Shown piece by piece: positions 19,668 through 26,173 of a stretch of DNA of 26,173 bases. Below the pieces are notes generated by a model. It searched no databases, was not told the DNA's origin, and saw only the letters and a list, made by a program, of their open reading frames with translations. Every line of letters starts with the position of its first letter. Position 1 is the first letter of the stretch. A program made the translations under genes and the position numbers. The stretch is taken from the NCBI GenBank assembly GCA_948602995.1, contig CAPEBR010000006.1:148814-174986 (forward strand), in the 5' to 3' direction. This DNA is from an uncultured Dorea sp. (GTDB taxonomy: Bacteria; Bacillota; Clostridia; Lachnospirales; Lachnospiraceae).

Positions 19668-20669
19668 TTAATACGGTTTTACTTCAACTCTTAATAATGC
19701 ATCATAAATTTTTTGTGGAATCCTGCTCTTATATTTATCTGCCATTATCAGTATATCTGCCTGTTTATGCTTTTTATATTCCTCAAATGCCTGTTCCGGA
19801 GTATCACAATAAGATAGTTGAATAACCTCATCATGTCCAAATGGCTTGATTGAACCATAATACATTTCCATCTTTCTGTCAAATCTGACACCCAATGGAA
19901 GATCTGCCGTCTTCCATTTTTTCATTCTGTGTTTTTTGCAGTTCGACAGCATGGTATTTAATGTCTGTGGAATTATGCAGCACTTATCAGGGGCATACTC
20001 TTTGTTTCCAGGATATAGTAAATCTTTATCAACTGCCATTGATTCTCCGATACACTCATAATATTCCGTATTCCACCATTCGGCAAATGCGTCTTTATTC
20101 TTTTTCCACAAATCACACATAAATGAGCCGTCATATACCCTTTTATCCACATAACAGCGGATATATATTCCATTCCAAATCTGATATGCCCTGTTTGATT
20201 TTAATGTTATGTATGGCACATACTGCTGCTGTCTTCCCAAATCCTCAACTAGCAGTGTACCACGTTCCAATTCCATATATTCTTCTTCATTTACCCATAC
20301 AAGGTTCCTGTAAAAACAGTTATCTTTATTTCTGTCAATATGCCATACCTTTTTATACCCTTGAAGATTTTCAAGAAAATGTTCTGCTACGATCTTGTCT
20401 GAATATCTCTCTATTCTTTCTCCCTTCATTCCAAAAAGCGTAAAATGAACCCACCCTGTTTTGTGCAAATGAAAATCGGAGCGTAAATTATTTACCAGTC
20501 TTCCATAATTAGAAATCCAGTAATTATTTGTTCCATTTGCCAACACAAATATTTCATCTTTTGCAATCGGTTCAATTCCTGCCATCTTGACATCCAATAC
20601 CCTTTTGTCCTCAATTGACAGATATTCCTTAAATTCTCTTCTCTGTTCTATCTTTTTCTTACTACCCAT
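19668..20669 (-). CDS. NUMOD4/HNH-type homing-endonuclease-like protein
   Basis: A 333-residue protein. The NUMOD4-like strand NYWISNYGRLVNNLRSDFHL (48-67) is followed by an HNH-like block: KIVAEHFLENLQGYKKVWHI and DRNKDNCFYRNLVWV, in which the usual D-H-I-D-G-N is W-H-I-D-R-N. The C-terminal half (AFAEWWNTEYYECIGESMAV, CCIIPQTLNTMLSNCKKHRM, PLGVRFDRKMEMYYGSIKPF) is a second DNA-binding-type region common in clostridial phage and element endonucleases. Loss of the catalytic His pair partner would make it a DNA-binding protein rather than a nuclease; I cannot settle this. AAAGGAAG lies rather far (14 bases) from the ATG. Confidence 0.65.
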   Translation of the reverse strand: MGSKKKIEQRREFKEYLSIEDKRVLDVKMAGIEPIAKDEIFVLANGTNNYWISNYGRLVNNLRSDFHLHKTGWVHFTLFGMKGERIERYSDKIVAEHFLENLQGYKKVWHIDRNKDNCFYRNLVWVNEEEYMELERGTLLVEDLGRQQQYVPYITLKSNRAYQIWNGIYIRCYVDKRVYDGSFMCDLWKKNKDAFAEWWNTEYYECIGESMAVDKDLLYPGNKEYAPDKCCIIPQTLNTMLSNCKKHRMKKWKTADLPLGVRFDRKMEMYYGSIKPFGHDEVIQLSYCDTPEQAFEEYKKHKQADILIMADKYKSRIPQKIYDALLRVEVKPY

Positions 20670-20671
20670 TT

Positions 20672-20699
20672 TTGTTTCTAATACTTCCTTTCCTATGAT
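20672..20699 (+). promoter_or_regulatory. Promoter of the large candidate RNA
   Basis: TTGTTT (20672-20677), 16-base spacer, TATGAT (20694-20699); predicted start near 20706. Confidence 0.4.
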
Positions 20700-20705
20700 A
20701 ATTTA

Positions 20706-21216
20706 TAGCATTCGGTTCAAACCGAAATCGCAAATAAGCATCCTGTAACGGACGCTCTGATCTATTCCAATATTCTGTTTTATTTTATTCCAATGACGAT
20801 TTCTCATTTCTGCGTAATCGTGATAATGACGCTTCCAATTTTGGAAACACTGATTTTCGACCACTTGTGTGCAAATAGATTAATTTTATCACATTGCTTT
20901 TAGAGCAAGATGGTTCAAAACTTAATAACAACCGTACCTACAGGTACACACCAGTTCCCCGCGAGAAACTACCGTCCCACGAAACTACGGCAAAACGTTG
21001 TGTCACAATGTCACAACCAATCCAATTTTGATTTCATTGTCCATGGTGGACAACACTTTTCTACTTTTTTAAATCCACACCCTGTAAGCAAACTACTTTC
21101 TAAAACAGGTTCTTTGAAATCACCTGTTACCAACTCCCACTTGGGCTAATCGTTGATAAAGCGTATACTTCAAAGCCAGTCAGAGGGTAGTACAAAATTG
21201 TGTACCACTTATTTTT
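20706..21216 (+). ncRNA. Candidate large structured RNA, ~510 nt
   Basis: Gene-free between a divergent and a convergent gene. Consecutive plus-strand hairpins: TTCGGTT/AACCGAA (20711-20726), GTACC/GGTAC (20934-20947), CCGT/ACGG (20972-20990), GTTGTG/CACAAC (20997-21017), TTGTCC/GGACAA (21037-21053), ACAGGT/ACCTGT (21105-21127), and a terminator GT.GTACA/TGTAC.AC (21187-21208) with TTATTTTT. A promoter fits the 5' end, and the terminator stops transcription before the convergent replication gene. Octamer GAAACTAC occurs twice, 16 bases apart (20965, 20981). Size and setting resemble the large ornate RNAs of Firmicute elements (ROOL/GOLLD class), but I cannot identify the family. Confidence 0.5.
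20716..20737 (+). repeat. 22-bp repeat, copy 2
   Basis: Same 22-base element as 4928-4949 with one mismatch. Here it overlaps a perfect dyad TTCGGTT-CA-AACCGAA (20711-20726). Confidence 0.6.
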
Positions 21217-21249
21217 CAATATAGATCATCTATATCTGCAAGCCCCAAA

Positions 21250-22266
21250 TCATTCCCAGTAATGCAAAAAAAACTCATGATATCCTTCACCATGAGATTC
21301 AATGTCAGCTTTTGCAGGCATATCCAGTATTTCCTCTATCGTATAGTCATTCTCCATTGAATTAGGTTCTCCCCAATTATCATCAGCCTCATTCCTCACC
21401 TCATCAGGAAATACAGATAAATCCAATAATTCGCCCTGTTTATATTCACCCTCATAAACTCCCTCAACCGGTTTATATTTCAAAGATTTATTGTATGCGA
21501 TACACTGTCTGTACAAATCAACTTTTGCATCAAAATTATTGATATATTTCTTTGCGCCCTCACAATAGGCATTGTATCTTAGCTTGATTGCCCTTCTGTC
21601 AAATTTCTCAACGAAATCTTCGCATTCCACTGTATCGGAATATTTCTGTGCTTCAGCAATAATAGCATCTTTATCACAATATCTGCCATAAGAATTGTTC
21701 AGCTTGTAATATGTACCATTCGCCCTACGCTTTTTATGCCTGTATACATAAATAAGCTGCATTTTCTCTAATTGTTCCAGGTAATCATTAATAGTCTCTT
21801 TCCCATATCCCCATAGCGTTACCATTTCATCCTGTGACATATGCCATTCTCTAGTTTGATTATTAACCGTTCCAATCAGAGAACAGAAAAATGAGAACAC
21901 ATTAAAAGGTTTGTTTGCCCTTTCAAATATTTTCTGCATTTCCCATTGCTCCAAAACAACAAACTTTTTCTTATCGGAATTTACCTCTAATCCTTTACCA
22001 GCGAAAATGTAATTATCATTATTCTGATTCAGAACCTCTATAATCCCTTTTACTATAAGTGACTGTATAGCACTTTTAATTCCATCAATTATAGTACGTT
22101 CCCTTTTATTTGATGTTTTCAAAAACTTGCCTGTCATTTCATACCCTATCAGACTGACAGATGTACTAAGATGGTTATATTTATTACTATACATTCCATT
22201 GAGTATTGCTAATATAGATGTTTCTTTATCATTTGTATTTAATTGTTTGTCCAAAAATAATTTCAT
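21250..22266 (-). CDS. Winged-helix replication-initiator-like protein
   Basis: A 338-residue protein. The N-terminal part (KLFLDKQLNTNDKETSILAI...) and the second part (REWHMSQDEMVTLWGYGKET then INDYLEQLEKMQLIYVYRHK, about 140-180) read as two winged-helix domains, the layout of plasmid and phage initiators of the RepA/DnaD-like type. The C-terminal 100 residues are acidic and helical. Upstream (22546-22669) lie paired palindromes and tandem 18-bp repeats, consistent with an origin or operator. I cannot assign a named Rep family; a DnaD-like replication or transcription factor is an alternative. A 7-bp palindrome (ATATAGA/TCTATAT, 21219-21235) follows the stop. Confidence 0.5.
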   Translation of the reverse strand: MKLFLDKQLNTNDKETSILAILNGMYSNKYNHLSTSVSLIGYEMTGKFLKTSNKRERTIIDGIKSAIQSLIVKGIIEVLNQNNDNYIFAGKGLEVNSDKKKFVVLEQWEMQKIFERANKPFNVFSFFCSLIGTVNNQTREWHMSQDEMVTLWGYGKETINDYLEQLEKMQLIYVYRHKKRRANGTYYKLNNSYGRYCDKDAIIAEAQKYSDTVECEDFVEKFDRRAIKLRYNAYCEGAKKYINNFDAKVDLYRQCIAYNKSLKYKPVEGVYEGEYKQGELLDLSVFPDEVRNEADDNWGEPNSMENDYTIEEILDMPAKADIESHGEGYHEFFLHYWE

Positions 22267-22307
22267 ATAAATAATGTCCTTTCACATAAATCAAATTAAT
22301 TTCTTTA

Positions 22308-22499
22308 TTATTTTTCAGCCTTTTCATATTGGATTAATTTCACAGCATCAAAATATCTTCTGTCTGCCATAAAAACATGATACACACGTCCATCCCTGTC
22401 ACCTATGCCGCAACCAATAGGATGAATACCTTTCTTAAATAATATGTTGCATTCCTGTAAATCATAGTTGTAAATTGGTTTAATATTTTTGTTATACAT
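22308..22499 (-). CDS. Small hypothetical protein (DUF5659-like), 63 aa
   Basis: Opens MYNKNIKPIYNYDLQECNIL and has FKKGIHPIGCGIGDRDGRVY followed by a helix. The pattern (I-x-x-Y-D-L, L-x-K-G-x-x-x-I, then a strand with V-Y-x-x-F) resembles the DUF5659-type small proteins of mobile elements. Role unknown. AAAGGATAATGATT ribosome binding site. It precedes the replication-type gene by 41 bases, probably co-transcribed. Confidence 0.45.
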   Translation of the reverse strand: MYNKNIKPIYNYDLQECNILFKKGIHPIGCGIGDRDGRVYHVFMADRRYFDAVKLIQYEKAEK

Positions 22500-22545
22500 A
22501 AATCATTATCCTTTCTTAAAATAAAATCATCCTAAGTTTCGTTTT

Positions 22546-22608
22546 GGGCAATCATTTGCCCTTTTTTCTATTTTCTCCTAGGACAAATGGGCAATCATTT
22601 GCCCATTT
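22546..22608. repeat. Twin palindromes GGGCAATCATTTGCCC
   Basis: The same 16-mer occurs at 22546-22561 and 22589-22604; the second is extended to a 10-bp stem (22585-22608). The first is followed by TTTTTT on the plus strand. They lie upstream of the two minus-strand replication-type genes. Confidence 0.7.
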
Positions 22609-22618
22609 TGATACTACT

Positions 22619-22654
22619 ACTAAAGGAGATCCATTTACTAAAAGAGATCCATTT
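22619..22654 (+). repeat. Tandem 18-bp repeat
   Basis: ACTAAARGAGATCCATTT twice head to tail (22619-22636, 22637-22654) with one difference; followed by a CCCC/GGGG hairpin (22656-22669). Iteron-like in placement. Confidence 0.65.
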
Positions 22655-22829
22655 TACCCCCTAACGGGGATAAATTGAAATTTACTTTTTCGTAGTTATT
22701 TCCTTCTATATATCTTTCTGTTTTGTATTTATTTCTATATCACTTACTCCTCTAAATTATACTTGTAATATCCTTTTCTCATGTTCTGTCCCTTCATCTT
22801 GTTATTGATTTGTTATTGATTCATTACTA

Positions 22830-23124
22830 CTAAATAAAATATTCTGCTTTTATATTTCTCTTTATACCAAATAGGAGTTTCCATTTTGAGATGCCACATA
22901 TGTGCATTTCTATATATCCGCGCTCTGATAACAGGTAGATGTGTTCTGTCTGCGTGATGGACTGCTTTGCATATCCTAATTCCCGCAATAATTCTAACGT
23001 GTGGCTCTCGCCCACACGTTGAAATTCTGACGTATCCGTTGCAAGGATACCTTGTTTGAAGTCAATAAAATCAATACCTTCCTTGAATCAGTCTATATTT
23101 CGTTTTAACGAAATAATTATTCAT
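22830..23124 (-). pseudogene. Decayed ORF6N/antirepressor-like gene
   Basis: From ATG 23124 the frame reads MNNYFVKTKYRLIQGRY and stops. The next frame, open from 23087 to 22830, reads FKEGIDFIDFKQGILATDTS, HTLELLRELGYAKQSITQTE and HIYLLSERGYIEMHICGIS. The I-Y-L-L-S-E-R-G-Y core resembles the ORF6N/Rha-type phage regulatory domains. A one-base change near 23090-23095 would join the frames. The product would still be short (about 95 aa), so the C-terminal part is missing. Internal hairpins AACGTGTGG/CCACACGTT (22996-23020) and GTATCC/GGATAC (about 23032-23050) lie in the coding part. Confidence 0.4.
23097..23114. repeat. 18-bp perfect palindrome
   Basis: ATTTCGTT-TT-AACGAAAT, inside the start of the decayed antirepressor gene; a possible operator retained from its ancestor. 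Confidence 0.45.
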
Positions 23125-23261
23125 TATTTACTCTTTATTTCTTCTTTTCATCAAATAGGTGGTGTCATTTTTAACCACTACCTCCTGAGTAGGGATGGTG
23201 AAGTTCACTACACCTATATCCTTCTTTTCTCCATTAAATACAAATCCACACCCAAAAATTT

Positions 23262-23293
23262 TAAGGGGTGACAAAATTTTGTCATACCCCTTA
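23262..23293 (-). terminator. Terminator of the HU/cold-shock operon
   Basis: TAAGGGGT/ACCCCTTA outer stem and GACAAAA/TTTTGTC inner stem, followed on the minus strand by AAAATTTTT. It overlaps the cold-shock stop codon. Confidence 0.8.
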
Positions 23294-23557
23294 TCTCTTC
23301 TGCCCTTTTTCTCCTCTGAAATTATCTGGTTTTCTTATGCTCTTATGTGCAGGAGCCTCAATCACAATTACATTCTTTGCTTCTTCTTTTTCTGTTTTCC
23401 TGCTGATACCTACACCAAATTCCACTAAATATCCACGTTCAAGTGTTCTGTCCTGTATCTGTGACACATGAACAAAATAGCTCTGTCCGTCTACCCTGGA
23501 CTTAATAAATCCGAATCCACGTTCTTTGTTGTATTTTGTGACAACTCCCCACATTCT
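23291..23557 (-). CDS. Cold-shock-domain protein, 88 aa
   Basis: ATG 23557 (MWGVVTKYNKERGFGFIKSR) is chosen because it is the natural beginning of a Csp OB fold and lies 17 bases after the HU stop; the open frame runs to 23623 inside the HU gene. RNP1 is RGFGFI, RNP2 is SYFVHVSQI. It diverges from the Csp at 663-911 and has a basic tail (HKSIRKPDNFRGEKGQKR) that would strengthen nucleic-acid binding. Third gene of a minus-strand operon with HU. Confidence 0.8.
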   Translation of the reverse strand, partial: RMWGVVTKYNKERGFGFIKSRVDGQSYFVHVSQIQDRTLERGYLVEFGVGISRKTEKEEAKNVIVIEAPAHKSIRKPDNFRGEKGQKR

Positions 23558-23573
23558 TTCCTGGCTGAAATGG

Positions 23574-23906
23574 TTATTTCTCAATTCTCTCAATCTTCCT
23601 TTCCCCTCTGACATATTTATCAATGTTCTTTGCGATATTGAATTTGATCACCCTTCTGTCCGGAAGCTGTATTTTCTGACTGTTATACACGTCATATGCT
23701 TTCCTTCCCTTGCGTATATTTGATACAAAACTGCCGAATCCTCTCATGTTAATATCTTCCCCATCAATCATGCACTGTGACATTTCTTCAAGAAAAGTGT
23801 TGATGATAAGCTCAATGTCATCAAGTTTCGTTCTTGCCTTGTATCCTTCTTTTCCTACGTTTACCTTTTCCCATACTCTTCTGATCAGTTCCGCTTTAAA
23901 TATCAT
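23574..23906 (-). CDS. HU/IHF-family DNA-binding protein, 110 aa
   Basis: N-terminal helices (ELIRRVWEKV...LDDIELIINTFLEEMSQCM), then the diagnostic EDINMRGFGSFVSNIRKGRK (GFGxF) and the beta arm with YNSQKIQLPDRRVIKFNIAKN. The usual HU proline at the arm tip (here IQLPDRR) is present, so the DNA-bending arm is intact. Longer than host HU (~90 aa) because of an inserted loop near 20-30 and a basic tail. GGAG lies 9 bases upstream, and the start codon overlaps the stop of the upstream gene (TAAATG). It would bend or wrap the element's DNA. Confidence 0.85.
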   Translation of the reverse strand: MIFKAELIRRVWEKVNVGKEGYKARTKLDDIELIINTFLEEMSQCMIDGEDINMRGFGSFVSNIRKGRKAYDVYNSQKIQLPDRRVIKFNIAKNIDKYVRGERKIERIEK

Positions 23907-24488
23907 TTACTTATTCTCCTTTGCTTCCAGATATTCGATTACTTCTTTCGCCGTAAGCGTGAATTTCTTTCCGTATACCGGCTTTTTGTCATTCTCATTC
24001 TTAAAGACTGCATATCCGCTGACCTTAAGAGGATGATTCCTTGTGCTGCATTTCTTTACGTAATATCCTTTCTTTGCAGCCAGCCTTTTGATATACTGGG
24101 GCATCTTCTGCCTGTCTGCATGGTCACGTCTCTTCTGTTTGATTTCATCTTTTGTCATGGTATTTTTTATTTCTTTGATCCACGGAAGAAGTTCTTTGAA
24201 TCTCTCGTCTGATTTACTGGTGAAATCATTGCCCCACCATTTCTGCCACAATTCCCATAAGTACTTTTCCGTGAACTGTGCTTTCCGGCATCTCTTGTAC
24301 CAGTAAGCCATGATCCATTTTTTCTCATTGAAGAAATTAATCTTCTTTCTGTTCTTTGTTCCCTTTGACTTTGTTTCTGTTGTCTCTGTCATGGTTTCTG
24401 TCTTTGTCTCTGTTGCTTTTGCTTCTGATGTCTCTGTTTCCTTTGTTCCTGTTGTTACGTTTGTTTTGTTTGTACTTGTCTCTGTCAT
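23907..24488 (-). CDS. Hypothetical protein with T/E/K low-complexity N-terminus
   Basis: A 193-residue protein opening MTETSTNKTNVTTGTKETET. The first ~45 residues are almost only T, E, K, S and N. They are followed by a basic, tryptophan-rich segment (KWIMAYWYKRCRKAQFTEKY, LWELWQKWWGNDF) and a basic C-terminus ending TAKEVIEYLEAKENK. No family recognised. AAGGAGG before the ATG. It is first in an operon with HU and cold-shock genes, so a chromatin or nucleic-acid role is plausible. The leader upstream can fold as a pseudoknot. Confidence 0.6.
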   Translation of the reverse strand: MTETSTNKTNVTTGTKETETSEAKATETKTETMTETTETKSKGTKNRKKINFFNEKKWIMAYWYKRCRKAQFTEKYLWELWQKWWGNDFTSKSDERFKELLPWIKEIKNTMTKDEIKQKRRDHADRQKMPQYIKRLAAKKGYYVKKCSTRNHPLKVSGYAVFKNENDKKPVYGKKFTLTAKEVIEYLEAKENK

Positions 24489-24537
24489 CTTGCATGACCT
24501 CCTTATTTTTTTGTTCTTGAAATTCGTATTTTATGTC

Positions 24538-24666
24538 TAGTGCCTTGATACCCTATATCTTAGGCTTAAAACGCGCTGTACGGCTCATACAGGCATTCCG
24601 GGGTGGAAGGTGTGGATTTCCCTGCCCCTTACCTTTTCTTCTGTTTTCAGGCACTAAAATAAGCCT
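24538..24666 (-). ncRNA. Candidate pseudoknotted leader RNA
   Basis: Two helices interleave: TAGTGCCT (24538-24545) with AGGCACTA (24649-24656), and AGGCTTA (24562-24568) with TAAGCCT (24660-24666). The order a, b, a', b' is a pseudoknot topology. GGAA/TTCC and GGGG/CCCC pairs (about 24600-24627) lie inside. The strand is chosen because the minus-strand gene starting at 24488 follows directly. No known riboswitch class recognised. Confidence 0.4.
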
Positions 24667-24824
24667 CACAATCACTTTTATGGTAACTGTGGGACTTATC
24701 TTAATGTCCGAGTGTATTTAGTTGTAAGATTGTTTACCATATCAAGACTCTTTTTTAATACTGTTGTAAAAGTGTTGTAAATCTGATCTGTGATAGTACG
24801 AAAATGCCGTAAATACAAGGGTTT
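24667..24824. other. Gene-free gap before the two-component genes
   Basis: I see no gene or clear terminator here beyond the T-rich stretch near 24750-24757. Confidence 0.4.
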
Positions 24825-25739
24825 TCAGTCTTTTTTCAACTTACAGTTTTGTAAGAACACAGAGAAACAACTTCCCTTCCCATATTCAGAAACAACCGTG
24901 ATATACCCCTTCTCCTTTTCCAGTATCAGGTTCGACAGATACAGACCGATACCGGATCCTTCCACATTCTCCACCTCCGGACTTCTGTAAAACCGCTGAA
25001 AAATATCTGTCAGCTCCTCCTGCGGGATTCCATTTCCGTTATCCGCAATCTGAATTTCCGTATATATCTCATACGGCCAGACACGAATGGAAATCGAACC
25101 GCCTTTCCCCGTGTATTTGACGGCATTTTCCAATAGGTTGACAAACACCTCTGCCGTCCACTTCCGGTTATGATATAACTGCCTGTCCTCAAACGGCTCC
25201 ATAATAAATCTGATTTCTTTTTTCTCCAGTTTTTCATAAACTGCATCCACTGCGTCCAGGATTGTCTGCCTGATATTTGTATTGTTTACTTCAAATCCGT
25301 CAATATTCTGTTCCAGTTTCGCCATTTTAGACAGAGAGCCCACAATCCAGTTAAGCCTTTCCACCTGTCTGTTCATTTTATCCGCAAATTCTGCTCTTCG
25401 TTCCTGCGAAATCCCTTCTTCTTCAAGAATCTCTGCGTAAAGTGAAAGGTTTGCAAGTGGAGTTTTTAGCTGATGAGACATATTGGACACCAGACTTTTC
25501 ACCTGTTCCTTCTCCTTTTCGGCATCTTTGGCATGGTTTCCAAGAACTTCCTGTATCTGCATGATCTTACTGATCAAGGCAGAATATTCTCCTTCCTCCA
25601 CATCAGAATATGCCACTGGTTCCTGGCTTAATACGCTGTCCAGCAGACAGTCAATCATACGGTATGTCCTTCTCTTCTGATAAATACTGTTACCTGCAGT
25701 CAGGCACAAAAGTACCGCTAAAATTATCGTAAGCCACAT
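24825..25739 (-). CDS. Sensor histidine kinase
   Basis: A 304-residue membrane kinase. One N-terminal membrane helix (about 2-18, WLTIILAVLLCLTAG), a short cytoplasmic helical linker (to about 85), the H-box SNMSHQLKTPLANLSL with phosphorylated His89, N-box NLLENAVKYTG (201-211), G1 DNGNGIPQEE (233-242), F-box IFQRFYR and G2 GSGIGLYLSN (261-270). With no extracellular sensor domain it resembles the small kinases of the BceS/VanS-like type that work with ABC transporters against peptide antibiotics. GGAAGG precedes ATG. It starts 4 bases after the regulator stop, so the pair is one operon. No transporter gene follows within the window. Confidence 0.9.
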   Translation of the reverse strand: MWLTIILAVLLCLTAGNSIYQKRRTYRMIDCLLDSVLSQEPVAYSDVEEGEYSALISKIMQIQEVLGNHAKDAEKEKEQVKSLVSNMSHQLKTPLANLSLYAEILEEEGISQERRAEFADKMNRQVERLNWIVGSLSKMAKLEQNIDGFEVNNTNIRQTILDAVDAVYEKLEKKEIRFIMEPFEDRQLYHNRKWTAEVFVNLLENAVKYTGKGGSISIRVWPYEIYTEIQIADNGNGIPQEELTDIFQRFYRSPEVENVEGSGIGLYLSNLILEKEKGYITVVSEYGKGSCFSVFLQNCKLKKD

Positions 25740-25743
25740 AACC

Positions 25744-26173
25744 TTATTCCTTCCAGATATATCCGACTCCGTGGATGGTTTTTATCCATACAGGATATGA
25801 TGCATTATCTTCTATTTTGGTACGAAGCCTGCTGATATTTACAGACACTGTATTGTGATCCACATATTTCCCGTCACTGTCCCATATTTTTTCTAAGATC
25901 TGTTCTTTGGAAAGAATGTGGTTCTTATTTTCAGCCAGATACAAAAGCAGGCGATATTCTAATTTACTAAGCCTGATTTCCTCTCCTCGTTTGTAGACTT
26001 TACAAGTACTCTTGTCTATAGTCAAGGCACCGGAAATGATCTTCGCCGCCTCTGTCCTCCCCTGAAGGAGCCTTTTCATTCTAGCCTTTAATACGCCGAG
26101 GGAAAAGGGCTTTGATAAATAACTCAAACTTCCCACACCGTTTTGATGTGTTGAACCTTGAAAAATCAATACT
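25744..26173 (-). CDS. OmpR-family response regulator, partial and atypical
   Basis: Cut by the right edge. The visible part has the end of a receiver domain (YLSKPFSLGVLKARMKRLLQ with the conserved K-P-F) and a full winged-helix domain: GALTIDKSTCKVYKRGEEIR, LSKLEYRLLLYLAENKNHIL, SKEQILEKIWDSD, HNTVSVNISRLRTKIED and IKTIHGVGYIWKE. Upstream of K-P-F the usual G-A-D-D-Y is G-S-L-S-Y, and the residues before it (STHQNGVG) do not look like a receiver. So the N-terminal domain may be truncated or recombined near 26120-26150. It is the partner of the kinase downstream. A TTG at 26169 is not a credible start. Confidence 0.75.
   Translation of the reverse strand, partial: VLIFQGSTHQNGVGSLSYLSKPFSLGVLKARMKRLLQGRTEAAKIISGALTIDKSTCKVYKRGEEIRLSKLEYRLLLYLAENKNHILSKEQILEKIWDSDGKYVDHNTVSVNISRLRTKIEDNASYPVWIKTIHGVGYIWKE

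Noticed and set aside
20102..20151. Two DnaA-box-like sequences (TTTTCCACA, TTATCCACA)
   Set aside because: Both lie inside a coding region, are on one strand only and are not accompanied by an AT-rich unwinding region.
20910..21149. 79-aa plus-strand frame
   Set aside because: No ribosome binding site and it spans many hairpins; better explained as structured RNA. Sequence may still be widely conserved.
21187..21208. Sixth copy of the Cro-like operator (GTACA...TGTAC)
   Set aside because: Spacer is 6 instead of 8 bases; it is part of a terminator hairpin.

Overview
The DNA is AT-rich, with strong GGAGG-type ribosome binding sites, several TTG/GTG starts, short intergenic terminators and a gene set typical of clostridial mobile elements. 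I read it as part of a large plasmid, phage-plasmid or integrative element of a gut Clostridium-type Firmicute, probably Lachnospiraceae. The assignment is inference from gene content and codon flavour; no rRNA or other marker gene is present.

Layout. (1) 1-4400, minus strand: a maintenance/replication block reading ParB-like protein, two paralogous unknown proteins, a Lar-like zinc-ribbon protein, two small unknowns, a cold-shock protein and an archaeo-eukaryotic-type primase cut by the left edge. (2) 4401-5069: gene-free, with palindromes, a candidate short terminated RNA and the promoter of a nucleotidyltransferase-like gene. (3) 5070-9765: accessory cargo: NTase-like protein, Uma2 nuclease-like protein, unknowns, an HNH protein whose tail is reached only by a -1 frameshift, and an MNT-HEPN toxin-antitoxin pair. 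(4) 9851-10010: a degenerate 5-bp repeat array. (5) 10078-13730: a minus-strand operon (coiled-coil protein, small protein, tRNA-like minihelix, sigma factor, DUF262 protein, unknown). It is preceded by a ~290-nt structured leader RNA and a Cro-like repressor gene, with five copies of one 18-bp operator around them. (6) 13800-15640, plus strand: tandem coiled-coil paralogs, a J-domain protein and a secreted protein. (7) 15641-19300: G-rich spacer, a decayed parB copy, divergent HTH regulators, a TIR-like/PLD-like putative defence effector, and a LytTR regulator. (8) 19668-23294: NUMOD4/HNH-type protein, a ~510-nt gene-free region that looks like a large structured RNA, a winged-helix replication-type protein with repeats upstream, and a decayed antirepressor. 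(9) 23291-24666, minus strand: unknown T/E/K-rich protein, HU and cold-shock protein, with a leader that can form a pseudoknot. (10) 24825-26173: sensor kinase and an N-terminally odd response regulator cut by the right edge.

The most unusual content is non-coding: three candidate structured RNAs (12866-13160 minus, 20706-21216 plus, 24538-24666), a small terminated RNA, a tRNA-like minihelix and the pentamer array. The repressor plus five-operator network suggests that the leader RNA and its operon, the repressor and the divergent plus-strand genes form one regulated lysogeny-like switch. Several genes (two parB-like, antirepressor, resolvase tails) are decayed, so the element is a mosaic. 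All functional statements come from motif reading only.
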